This document shows positions 1 through 9,786 of a DNA stretch of 64,000 nt, one piece after another. Position 1 is the stretch's first letter. Every line of letters starts with the position of its first letter. The notes below the pieces were generated by a model. It was not told the origin of the DNA. It saw only the letters and a list, made by a program, of their open reading frames with translations, and made no database searches. A program made the position numbers and the translations under genes. Origin of the DNA: Trichodelitschia bisporula (Eukaryota > Ascomycota > Dothideomycetes > Phaeotrichales > Phaeotrichaceae). The stretch is taken from NCBI GenBank assembly GCA_010356995.1, contig ML996691.1, positions 968,211 to 1,032,210 of the forward strand. Reading direction: 5' to 3'.

Positions 1-857
1 GTTGCACCTAGGGCCTGAGTTATCAGCAAACACTCAACAAGGCCCGCGCGAAACCCACATCCGCCATCGTTGCAGTTCCTCATCCCGCGCGGTGTCCCAT
101 TGTAGCCTGTACTTATGACCCGCTTTTCGCGCACCAGTACACAGCCCACCCGCCGCTTCATGCAGTTGCTCCGCTGAGCTGCCAGATGCGCAAGCTGCAT
201 AAAGTATTGGTCCCAGCTGGGGCGCAAGCGGCTTTCATTGGGGAGATCCAGCTTTGCGAGCGCCTCGTGTAGTTGGGAAAGGGAGCTGGTGGAGTTCAAG
301 AGGCGCAGCTGGGCGCGGCCGAGGAGCGGTGCGAGGCCAGAGACGGGGGTGTAGTGCTCGTTGTCGTTATAGAGGAGGAATGAGTCTAGCATGGGCATTG
401 GACAACGGCGAGCGCTGCAGCTGCGGGGGTTAGTGATGTTGAGCATCCATGTGGTTTCTGATACCGTGCTAGCAACCGATTCCATCGAACACTACCGGGA
501 GCATCGACGCTTATGAACAGGAAAAAGGGCCTTTTTAGAAGTATATCAAGCACAGACTCGTCCCAGACTGAGGATGTCACCCAGCGGCCCCGCCAGTTCT
601 CGGTTACAAAGTCTAGCAAGGACTGCGCATCGCGGAAACGGAAGGTCGCATCCGGCGGGGTGTCTCTAGACTCCAAGAGCTCTGCAAGTCGCGGCGGATA
701 ATCGGAAGGGAGCTCAATCGAGAGGAGCTGGAAGCCGTGCTCTTTGACCAGGTACTCGACGACCGATGTTTTGCCAGCGCAGATACCTGACACAGCATGA
801 GCACATAGCCTTGGTAATCGGAGGGAGAGAAGTACTGCCGCAAACGCCGATCAGCAT
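1..857 (-). CDS. DCD1: dCMP deaminase, 5' part (cut by window edge)
   Basis: Deoxycytidylate deaminase makes dUMP from dCMP for thymidylate synthesis. Proposed exons on the minus strand are 857-836, 786-465, 420-59 and 14-<1, joined by introns of 49, 44 and 44 nt. The first exon is only 22 nt and splits the P-loop-like motif GVCGSICAGKTS of the N-terminal kinase-like domain found in fungal enzymes. The deaminase domain begins around residue 180 and contains WDQYFMQLA, GCVLVREKRVISTGYNGTPRG and NCNDGG followed, across the last intron, by C-P-R-C (Cys236, Cys239), the zinc-binding PCxxC-type region. The catalytic HAE lies outside the window's readable exons or in the missing part. The gene is divergent from ATG7 over 332 bp. 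Family identity is firm; exact splice sites are inferred. Confidence 0.9.
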
Positions 858-1189
858 CTTGTGAGAGATATGGTACCCGTCAGCAGTATGAGATAACGCT
901 CCGTTTCCCCGTCTGCTGGTGGGGGGATGATGGCTTCGCGCGCGTTACGCCCCTGGCGGATGACGAACGGCGCGCGGGACGCAGATCGGCCAGGTGCTTG
1001 GCGTCCCACCAACCCCGCCTGATCGTTGACTGGGGTGGGGGAACGTCACCAGGCAGCTGAGGGAGGTTGGGAAGTAGAGCTTTAACTCATCCCACTTGCG
1101 ACAAATACCCGTCATCACAACCTTCGGCGTATCAGTACTGTATAGGCTCATCGAAAAAGCCATATCCATCTTCTTCCAGAGTTCCGACT
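858..1189. promoter_or_regulatory. Shared DCD1/ATG7 divergent promoter region
   Basis: These 332 bp separate the start codons of the minus-strand dCMP deaminase and plus-strand ATG7, so both promoters and leaders must lie here. I see no clear TATA box. Confidence 0.5.
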
Positions 1190-3429
1190 ATGGCGAGCCT
1201 CCAGTTCGCGCCCTGGTCCTCGGACATTGAGCTCGCTTTCTACGCCGCTCTCGCCTCGCTCAAGATCAACCATGATAAGCTCGACGATTCGGCACGAAAG
1301 GTGCTCGGGCTGTACGAAGTGCGTCCTGGCGAGCGGGCGGAGCGCTCCGGGCGCATGCAGATTACGGGGAATGCGCTGACGACGGATGAGTGAGTGGTGT
1401 CTAGAGAGGAGATGGGATGGCAGGCTGACGGTCGCAGAATCCCCAGCGGCTTCTATCGTGCAGAGGGCTGGATAAAGAACTTCAATACGATCGAGGAGTA
1501 CAAGAACGCGTCTCGGCCACAGATTATTGAGCTGGCGAGCCGGACGGTATCTATTACTTCTCCATTTGTCTGAGTCCCCGCTGACAGAGCAGGTCTGGGA
1601 CGCCGTCAACGACGAGACGATATACTCGTGCCCTTCACTCCTGTGCTCCTTCTATGTCATATCCTTCGCAAATCTTAAAAAATACAGGTTCTCTTACCAC
1701 TTCGCCTTTCCAGCCTTGCATTCGGATCCGCCGTGGAAGCTGGCAGGAGCGTCAGAGCGCTTCAGCTCACCGGAGACGGTACAACTTGTTGAATCGGTCC
1801 AAACATGGAGGTACAGCGTCGATGGCCGGCAGCACGGCTTCTTCCTCGCAAAGCGCGTTTACCCGAGCAAGCCCGCAGAGGGCGAGACCTCCACGCCGCA
1901 AACACCGCAAACACCGCAGCCCGAAGACGGCCTCGGCTTCAAGTGGGCCATCGGCTCGCTGTCTGCCTTTAAGACAGGCTTCTTCAACGACGTAGCGCCC
2001 AAGGACCGGTACGTCGCCTTTGCTGATCCCTCAAACTATCCCACGAACCCTGGTTGGATGTTGCGCAACCTCCTGGTACTAGTCCGGCAGCTGTGGAAGC
2101 TTCACGACGTGCAGATCCTTTGTTACCGCGACACGCACCAGCGCCGCGATCAGCCCAACAGCCTCGTGCTGCACCTTCAATCACCCCCAATCGACCCGCT
2201 GCCCGAAATGCCCAAAGTGACGGGCTGGGAGCGCAATGAGGTGGGCAAGCTGGCCACCACGACCGTCGACCTCGCCGAGTACATGGATCCGACACGGCTA
2301 GCAGACCAGGCCGTCGACTTGAATCTCAAGCTCATCAAGTGGCGCTTAGTGCCAGACATCGACCTCGACGTGATAAAGAACACAAAGTGCCTACTCCTCG
2401 GCGCAGGCACGCTGGGCAGCTACGTAGCACGCAATCTGATGGGGTGGGGCGTGCGCAAGATCTCCTTCGTCGACAACGGGACCGTATCATTCAGCAACCC
2501 AGTGCGCCAGCCGCTCTTCGACTTCAAGGATTGCCTCGGCGGCGGCGTGCAAAAGGCCCACCGCGCAGCCGACATGCTGCAGGAGATCTACCCTGGTGTC
2601 GACTCGGCCGGGTACGTGATGTCGGTCCCGATGGCTGGACACCCTATCACCGACGAGCCCAAGGTTAAGGGCGAATTTGAGCTCCTCAAGCAGCTGATCG
2701 ATGAACACGACGTGGTCTTCCTGCTGCTCGACACGCGCGAGAGCCGCTGGCTGCCTACCGTCATGGCCAAGGCGGCGGGAAAGCTGGTCATGAACGCCGC
2801 GCTCGGCTTTGATACTTATGTCGTCATGCGACAGGGACTGAAGCCTGAGAAGGAGGGGGATGTGGAGATGGGGTGCTACTTCTGCAACGACGTGGTCGCG
2901 CCTGCCGATGTGAGTTGCCCCCATGTTTCGTAATGCCGATATCGGCGCTGACGTATGCGTGCAGTCCCTCACCGACGCCACCCTCGACCAGCAGTGCACA
3001 GTCACCCGCCCGGGCGCCGCACCCATCGCCTCTGCCCTGCTCGTCGAGCTCCTCGTCAGCGTGCTGCAGCACCCGAAGAAGGGACGCGCACCAGCGACAA
3101 CGAGCGCCCCGCGCGGCGACCGCGGCCCAGGCGAGCCTGGCATGTTCAAACACCCGCTCGGCGCCGTGCCGCACACGATCCGCGGCTACCTGGGCGAGTT
3201 CAACAACATGTGCGTCACGGGACAGCCGTACGACTGCTGCAGCGCGTGCAGCGATACTATCGTGGGCCGGTACCAGGCTGAGGGGTGGGAGTTTGTTAAA
3301 AGGGCGATCAACGAGAAGGGCTGGGTGGAGGATATTAGTGGGTTGGCGGAGGTGCAACGAAGGGCGGAGGAGGTGGATGGGGAGGTCGATTGGGAGGAGG
3401 AGGAGGAGGGTGATGGCGAGTTGCTTTAG
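1190..3429 (+). CDS. ATG7: Autophagy E1-like enzyme Atg7
   Basis: Atg7 activates the ubiquitin-like proteins Atg8 and Atg12 by adenylation and thioester formation, passing them to Atg3 and Atg10 for autophagosome formation. Exons: 1190-1389, 1438-1546, 1593-2909, 2965-3429 (696 aa, usual for the family). Introns are 48, 46 and 55 nt with GTGAGT, GTATCT and GTGAGT donors. The N-terminal domain (residues 1-310) carries the SCPSLL and [18 protein letters not shown] blocks. The adenylation domain has the nucleotide-binding [20 protein letters not shown] around residue 370, then [18 protein letters not shown]. The catalytic cysteine is Cys553 in [12 protein letters not shown]. CxxC pairs (CYFC; CCSAC) fit the structural zinc site. 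The C-terminus is strongly acidic. Start chosen as the first ATG in frame with the conserved N-terminus. Confidence 0.97.
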
Positions 3430-3523
3430 TGGGTGGGAGGGGGAGGGGTGCTTTGGGGGTTTTTGGGGAGGCAAGAGCTTTACGCTCCACGGCACGTGCA
3501 GAAGGTTGAACATCATTCTCTTA

Positions 3524-4349
3524 TCAGCGAGCCTCGACGCGCACCAGCACAGCGGGCCGAGTGTGCGTCTCGAATAAGCCGAACTCGGATACACTCCGTA
3601 CGATCACTTCATCCGACACAACGCTCACCTCGATTGCACGCTTCTTCGGCTGCTTCCGCCCTGCGAACGGGTCGTCATCTTGCAAGAGTGTGGTCGCCCG
3701 GTTTGAGAGCGAGCTGAAGAGACCGCGCTTGGCCTTGGGGCGCGGAGGCAGGGTCGTCGGAGCGGTGGGAGCGGGGGTGTGTGCGGTGCCGGAGGAACCG
3801 TAGGCGTTTTCAAGAACGGCGCGCAGATCCGAGGCGAGACTGTCGATTGCGCTGGGTTGCTGCCAGTATTCGGCGTTGTTGATGGAGCCGGAGAGGCCGA
3901 TGTGGATTGCTTCTGTTGGGTCGGCGGGGGTGGGTGGGGAGGCTGGGAATGTTAGGCGTTTTGGTTTCTTGTGCTTTTGGAGTATTGGGATGGAGAAGGG
4001 AGAAGGGAGGGTAGGGTAGAATGGAGTTGGTATTTGCTTGCCGTGCTTGTGCTTTTGATGTGAGGTTACTGTACGTACCTTGGAAGTTATCAGCACTATC
4101 GTCATACTGGCTATACGTCGCCCGTGCCACCTGCTCCACCGGAATCGGGCCTGAGGGGATGAGTGCCAACACCGTGGTGTCGAGTCCTGCGGCTAGACGC
4201 GCCGCGACGACGGGGTAGATGTGCGTGTCGATGATGGTGAGGCTGTTCGCTGCGCGGGCTTGGTGGAGTTGGGCCTGGAGGGGGAGAAGGCTGGTGGGGG
4301 AGGAGGTGTAGGCGGGGGGAGCGTTGGGGTCCTGACCCATGGTGGGCAT
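3524..4349 (-). CDS. Uncharacterised conserved-looking fungal protein
   Basis: Two exons, 4349-4079 and 3942-3524, give 229 aa. The 136-nt intron has a GTACGT donor and a CCTAACATTCCCAG branch/acceptor. The N-terminal part is Pro/Ala/Ser-rich, followed by a possible folded segment with SLTIIDTHIYPVVAARLAAG and a run through VLALIPSGPIPVEQV. After the splice come PTEAIHIGLSGSINNAEYWQ, a basic patch (RPKAKRGLFSSL) and a C-terminal half, VVSDEVIVRSVSEFG, that looks beta-rich. I recall similar N-terminal blocks in uncharacterised proteins of filamentous ascomycetes but know no function. No signal peptide or membrane segment is visible. It converges on ATG7 with 94 bp between stop codons. Confidence 0.72.
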
Positions 4350-4655
4350 TAGGTATGAGGTGCGAGGATGGGTGGAAGATGGGCTGGTGGTGATGGTTTG
4401 TGATAGTGAGCGTTGACGATGGTGGGAGACGGGTTAATGATGATGGAGATAGATGTCGGGGATGTCGGGCCTTGGTGGCGTCAGTGACAACTGTGCAAGG
4501 CTAGCGGTATCAGGTTCAGAGAAGTGGACGACGGGGTTGGTAATGATGGGAAACGGAATTCTGGCGAGCCGGATGTCGGGCGTTAGTACGGTGATGGCGG
4601 AGAGAAAATGCCCCGCGGAAATAAGTCAGAAGCAAGATGGAACGCGCCCACGTAC
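4350..4655. other. Short intergenic stretch with 3'-UTR intron signals
   Basis: Region between two minus-strand genes. On the minus strand a consensus donor (GTACGT) starts at 4655, directly after the stop codon of the upstream gene, and a CTAAC branch plus CCAG acceptor ends at 4561, suggesting a 95-nt intron in the 3' untranslated region. Beyond it an open frame of about 40 codons runs to roughly 4435 but has no start of its own. Confidence 0.35.
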
Positions 4656-5383
4656 TCAAGGCTGTCCCTGGAAGTCGATGATAAACGTCACGCGCGCTCC
4701 CGGTCGCCGATACGGGCCTTGCCCCGCTCTGCCTCGTAATCCGGCCTGGGCAACGGCGCTACGGATGCTGGGCAGAGTCGGCTGAGTCGGCTGAGAGCGT
4801 ATGTGAGGGATCGGTAGGCTGTTTCCCGTGCCGAGCGTGCCGTAGCGTCGTGGTGAGGCTCTGCTTCGCTTGTGGGTTGTGGGTGCTAAAGGTGGTGGCG
4901 CGGGGAGAGAGGGTATTTTTGGGCTAATCGGGCCGTTTGAGTGCTGGGCGGAATGGTGCCGCGGGGAGAGTCCGCGGAGACGTGCTGCGAGAGGGTCGGT
5001 TAGGGGTTTAGTTGATATGCGAGTTCACCGAGGGAGCGAATGGTGCTTGGGGAGGTGCGTTTGTGATGTCGGTCTAGTGGGTTGGCAGGAGATGATAGGT
5101 TTTGGTTCACGAGGAGGAGTCTGGTTCGGCAGCGGCGGTGCAGACCAGAACCGGGGATGGCTCCTGAGGGAGGGAGTGACAGATCGGTGACAGTCGCGGG
5201 GGCGGAAATGGGGGTTAATATAGATGGGGGGGGATCGTTGGCTGTGTCGCTTCCTTTTGAGCTGGTTTGATGGGTGAATGAAGCGCAATCTAGAACTACG
5301 ACGGGGTTTTTGATGATGAGGGTTGTGATGTGAGGCGCGGGGCTGCCTCCAGATTCGGCCTCGTAATCGTCGTCATGGACCAT
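4656..5383 (-). CDS. Uncharacterised Pro/Ser-rich protein
   Basis: Proposed exons 5383-5029 and 4984-4656 (227 aa) with a 44-nt intron (donor GTGAAC, branch CCTAACC, acceptor TCGCAG). The join keeps one frame open for 109 codons after the splice, the main support for the model. The acidic N-terminus (MVHDDDYEAESGG) is followed by a short beta-prone segment (HITTLIIKNPVVVLDCASF), a long low-complexity Pro/Ser/Thr/Arg-rich middle, and a C-terminal segment ending in RVTFIIDFQGQP. I do not recognise the family. The stop codon abuts a consensus splice donor, so the true 3' end could differ in some transcripts. It is divergent from the flotillin gene. Confidence 0.55.
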
Positions 5384-6227
5384 AGACTCCGTCCCCGGTG
5401 GAGTATGTCATCGCTTTATCCCTGAAGCGGCTTGACTCCACCCAAGAACTAGAACCACTACCAAACCTAACCCTTGCCGTCGCTCTTTCAACCTCGCCGA
5501 GTGAAGCTGCAGCGCTCTCTCCGTCTCTACTCTATCTCAGCACGCATTTCGAGCTGAACTCCCATCACGGCCTCTACCGTAATCCAACTGGCTCTCTCCA
5601 GCTCTGTTTCTCCAGCTAACGCGTCTCCTCCACTTTCTCCCCCAATAACCACACCCCCCACTTCATCAACAACCCCCAATCCCAAACCCCCTCCCAACTC
5701 CATCAGGGTAGCCGCGCCCAGTCACCGGTCCCCGCCAAGCCCCCCGCCAAGCCCGCATCCCGCATGCCAAAATTCAGCCCCTCGTCAGCCTTGCCGAGCA
5801 TCCGCGCGACGCGCAGCGCAGCTTCTACAAACCTAACGAGTCACAACCAGCAGGCGTGCTGTCCGACCAAAACTGGGACCCAATCACGGCCCGTGGGGTC
5901 CGTACTACGTATCGCCTTCCCGGCTTTGGGAATGCAGCTGCTTTCTGGAAGGGAGGGAGCGGCTGGGCGAGGCTTGTGGTGCGGAATGTGATGGCAAGGG
6001 AGGAGCATGTGGTTCGTCGGTGCCCGGGATGGGGAGGGGTATATATATTTGGCGGTGCCCCGCACGAGGGATACATCGTTCACTGTTTGACAACCAACAG
6101 CTTTGGACATTTGTTGGAGGATACATCTCGGCTTCATCTCTTACCGTCTCTACCACTACTCCTTTGACATCACCATCACTACCTCAACACCACCACTCAC
6201 CCACCACCAACCCCCTCACCCGCCAAA
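5384..6227. promoter_or_regulatory. Divergent promoter region before flotillin
   Basis: This 844-bp interval separates an uncharacterised minus-strand gene from flotillin. Short open frames here lack codon patterns or motifs. A run TATATATATTT at 6040-6050 is followed by a C/A-rich leader (CACCACCACTCACCC type) leading into CCAAAATGTGG, a typical fungal start context. Confidence 0.45.
6040..6050 (+). promoter_or_regulatory. TATA-like element of flotillin gene
   Basis: TATATATATTT lies 178 bp upstream of the flotillin start codon. No ATG occurs between it and the start, so it is a plausible TATA box for a leader of roughly 100-150 nt. Confidence 0.45.
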
Positions 6228-7649
6228 ATGTGGTACCACGTTGCCGAGCCATCGGCCTACCTGGCCATCACCGGGCTGGGCATCAGCAACGTCACCATCC
6301 GCAAGAAGAGCGTCCTCTTCCCCTTCCAAAAGGTCTCCAAATTCACAATCACCCCCTTCGACTTCTCCATGTCGCTGCAAGCCATGACCGTCGAAAAACT
6401 CAACTTCTCCCTCCCAGCTGTCTTCACCATCGGCCCCGACGACGAACCCGCCGCCCTGCTCAAATACGCCGTCCTGCTCACCGGCGGGGCGTCCGGGCGT
6501 GATGGCACCGCCTCCAAGAGCACCGTCACCGTCGGCGAGGGCCGCAAACACGTGCAGGACATCGTCAAGGGCATCATCGAAGGCGAAACGCGCAGCATCG
6601 TTAGCACCATGACCATGGAAGAGCTCTTCAAGGAGCGGCGCGTCTTCCGCGACAAGATCATCAAGAACATCCAGTCCGAACTCGACCAATTCGGCCTCAA
6701 AATCTACAACGCCAACGTCAAGGAACTCCAAGACACCCCGGGGTCCGAGTACTTCGCCTACCTCTCCCGCAAAGCGCACGAAGGCGCGCTCAACCAAGCC
6801 AAAGTCGACGTCGCGGACGCGCGGATGCGCGGCGACGTCGGCGAAGCAGAGAAGCAAGGCAAGACGAAGCAAGAAGTGGCCAAAATCCACGCAGCCACCG
6901 CGGTCCTCGAAACCGAGCGCAAGGCCGAGAAAGCGGCCGCCGACGCCGCGCTCGCCGACAAAGAGATCCACATCGCCAAGAACCTGAATCTTAGCAAGAT
7001 TGCCGCGAGCCGTGCAGCCGAGACGCGCGATGCCGAGCTGGCGAAAGTGGTAGAGCAGCGGCGCGGCGAGATGCAGCTTGAGAAGCTGAGGGCGGATACG
7101 GTGACGAAGGCGGTGATTGCGCGCGAGAGCGAGGCGCAGGCGGCGATGGCGACGTTGTATGCCACGGAGCAGGCGGCGGCGGGTACGAAGGCGACGGCGC
7201 AGGCCGACGCCGACGCTGCGTACTATCGGACTACGCGCGCTGCCGACGCCGCCCTCTACGCAGCCCAGCAGGAAGCAGCGGGCGTGGCGGAGATGGCGCG
7301 CGGATACGCCGCTCTGGCCGACGTGATGGGCGGCCCGGCCGGTCTCCTACAATACCTGATGATGCGCGAAGGGACGTTTGAGCGGCTGGCCGACGCCAAT
7401 GCGCGGGCGGTCCAGGGCCTGCAGCCGAAGATCAGCGTGTGGAACACGGGATCGGGAGCCGGGGAGGCAGATGCGGGAGCGCCGTTGCGGAATCTGTATC
7501 AGAGTCTGCCGCCTCTGCTGGAGACGGTGCGGGAGCAGACGGGGATTACGCCGCCGACGTGGCTGGTGGGGATGCCGCCGGTTGAGGGCGGGCAGCAGGG
7601 CGGGAAGACGGAGACGAAGGCGCTGAGTGGGCCGAATGGGACGAAGTGA
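6228..7649 (+). CDS. floA: Flotillin (SPFH/Band 7 protein)
   Basis: Single-exon gene, 473 aa. Flotillins are membrane-microdomain scaffold proteins attached to the inner leaflet; in filamentous ascomycetes FloA marks sterol-rich domains of the hyphal plasma membrane. The N-terminus YHVAEPSAYLAITGLGI and IVKGIIEGETRSIVSTM belong to the SPFH domain (about residues 1-190). From about 190 to 350 there is a heptad-like Ala/Glu-rich coiled coil with repeated EA dipeptides (AEKAAADAALADKEI), the flotillin signature region. The C-terminus is Gly/Pro-rich and ends in GPNGTK. No transmembrane helix is visible, as expected. The symbol follows the Aspergillus name. Confidence 0.95.
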   Translation: MWYHVAEPSAYLAITGLGISNVTIRKKSVLFPFQKVSKFTITPFDFSMSLQAMTVEKLNFSLPAVFTIGPDDEPAALLKYAVLLTGGASGRDGTASKSTVTVGEGRKHVQDIVKGIIEGETRSIVSTMTMEELFKERRVFRDKIIKNIQSELDQFGLKIYNANVKELQDTPGSEYFAYLSRKAHEGALNQAKVDVADARMRGDVGEAEKQGKTKQEVAKIHAATAVLETERKAEKAAADAALADKEIHIAKNLNLSKIAASRAAETRDAELAKVVEQRRGEMQLEKLRADTVTKAVIARESEAQAAMATLYATEQAAAGTKATAQADADAAYYRTTRAADAALYAAQQEAAGVAEMARGYAALADVMGGPAGLLQYLMMREGTFERLADANARAVQGLQPKISVWNTGSGAGEADAGAPLRNLYQSLPPLLETVREQTGITPPTWLVGMPPVEGGQQGGKTETKALSGPNGTK

Positions 7650-8394
7650 GTCATGAGATTGCGTCGTGGGGAATGAAGGTAATGCTTTGGGTCCTTAGTT
7701 ACGGTTCCGGTTGTATACGCTTTCCTTTGTTCTGAGTCTGGACTGCGACATGGTCGAGTGCTCGGCTTCGGCGTTGGGTCCATTTCCATCTGACAATCGC
7801 ACATTGCATTTCCTTTTGTCCTTCATGTACTGTATCTCTAGGCAGGCTGGCAGGTTAGCTACACAATCAAGTGTTAAAGCAGTCCTTGACCTACCGCGAG
7901 ACGCTTCACAAAGTTGAGCATCCCGAGCGGCATCCGGCGCGGCATCGTCGTATCGCGTAGGCATCCTGGGCAGCATCGTCATATCCCGAATCACATGATG
8001 CAGCAGTAGGGTAGTCAGATTAGTCTTCATTCATGCCACCCGGCATTCCCACAGCCATCTATATCATGCAAATCGTACATCTCTCAAGAGCCACTATCAT
8101 GTCAGGTAAACGAAAAGAAAGTGCAGTGAACCAGGCCGTAGCGCCTGCCGAAATGTCCGCCTCAACGCCCGCTCCACCGGATGGTATAAACACAGTTTTG
8201 TAACATACGCAGTGAAGTGAACTCCCTCATAAGCTGTCCCGCCCGAAATTGCCACATAAAAGTTCGTGAACGAAGAAAGAGCCATAGGGTCGTGGTGCTT
8301 CGTAATTTTAGGTCTCGCGAGAGACATCCATCTTCCAATGCAGCCTGATGATGCATCCAAGATGTGAGACAAGAAAAAGAAAAGAAAAGACGAA
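7650..8394. other. Convergent intergenic region, nothing seen
   Basis: The 745 bp lie between the 3' ends of flotillin (plus) and an uncharacterised gene (minus). Several short frames show no recognisable product; the interval probably holds the two 3' untranslated regions. Confidence 0.5.
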
Positions 8395-9786
8395 TCACAC
8401 TGCCATCCGCTGCTCAACCTGAGCGCGATGTCGGCGCATCGTGTCGGGGTTAAACGGCTCGGCGGCCGAGGTGTGAAAGCTGCTGACGCTTCCGTTCCCA
8501 TGCCGCAGATCACCCAGCGCGCCCAGACTCTTCATCTTGCGGAGCATGCCAGCCCGCTTTGGTGACGATGTCGGCGTCGTCGCACGGCTGACGACGGGGG
8601 TGGGTTCCTCAGCCGGCGGCGTGCGCGACACATCGGCATCCGACTTGGCCTTCGGCCGCATGCGGCGGAACTCCCGGGCGATACGGCCCAGGCGCGATGG
8701 CGTCTTTTGCGATGGCGAGTGCGGCTCATACGACGATGCTGAAGTGTTGCTTCCAGTGGATGGTCGCTTGCAGTGCTTGGAGTCAAAGATACCCGAGTCA
8801 ACCTTAGCGCGGCGCACGGGTTTGGGTTCGTAGTTGACAAGGTTTATTTCATGGCATTCGTTGATGATATTGTTGGCGAGGGTGAGGTACGCTGAAAGGT
8901 GGTGCCTGATGCTGGCCCAGCCGTTGACATCGCCGGAGGCACGGCCTTGGTTCATCATGCGTTCGAGGCATGATGTGCCGCTCTTCTCGACCTTTTTGAT
9001 GCAGTTGAAGAAGGCCGCGTGCTGACGAGCGAGCTGCTCGTCAGTGATTTGGGCTGGCCTGGACCGCGAGTCCAGCGAGGTGATACCAGGGGGGTAGAGG
9101 GTGTTGAGCATGGCAATGCAGTTGTGGCGGTTGAATGGCGTGAGAGACATCTCATTAATGAGGATCTGAAGGGGTTAGCTTTATCGGCATACCGAAGGCA
9201 CCAAACATACCCAGCGTCTCAAGCCAATGTACAGGTGGGCGTAGTGTTCCTCCACTTTCCGCTCCTTATCCTCGAGACTGCGCACCCACTCCGCCACCGT
9301 TTGGTCACGACCTTCAAGCTCGCTGTCGCGAGCATCCCGATCCAGCCCAAGACGCCGCAGCGTATCATCCACCTCCTTCTGCCGCCGTTTCTCCAGGTCC
9401 TTGAGGTAGTCCAAGCCGGTCAGCGCCTGGGGGAAGTCGACGAGATGTAGTTCTCCGGCGAAGCACTTGTTGAGGAAGGAAGTGACAAAGGAAGGTGGCA
9501 GCGAGGACGGCTGCTTGAGCCGGGATATTTGCGAGACGAGTGCCGACGTGAACTGGGCGGTGGCGAGTTGCTGGTCAAACGTCGCAGACGTCGGTGTACC
9601 TGTTGGGCTGTTGGCGCGACTGTGCTGGGGTTGAGCGCGTGGTACGCAGTTGAGTGTATACATTGTGCGGAGGGGGATCTCGTAAGTGCCGGGGTAGGAG
9701 AGGACATCATCGAGGAAGTCCTGATATGAGGCGCCAGACGACGCGGACTCTTGCGAGCTGTTACGGGAATGCGCGAAGGCCGACAT
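8395..9786 (-). CDS. Uncharacterised fungal protein, 448 aa
   Basis: Exons 9786-9211 and 9165-8395 joined by a 45-nt intron (GTATGT donor, GCTAACC branch, TTCAG acceptor). The N-terminal half contains SYQDFLDDVLSYPGTYEIPL and RTMYTLNC, then a Ser/Pro-rich linker. Next come a helical segment with VTSFLNKCFAGELHLVDFPQ and a charged, probably coiled-coil stretch near the splice (LEGRDQTVAEWVRSLEDKER). After the intron, PFNRHNCIAMLNTLYPP and a second helical block precede a long basic, Ser/Thr/Pro-rich tail with RLGRIAREFRRMRPKAK. No signal peptide or membrane segment. I recall the N-terminal block from uncharacterised filamentous-fungal proteins but no function. The gene is preceded by a very long gene-free region. 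Confidence 0.8.

Noticed and set aside
6216-6971. 251-codon frame antisense to flotillin
   Set aside because: A mirror of the flotillin codon pattern (GC-rich third positions remove antisense stops); the sense strand is a clear flotillin.
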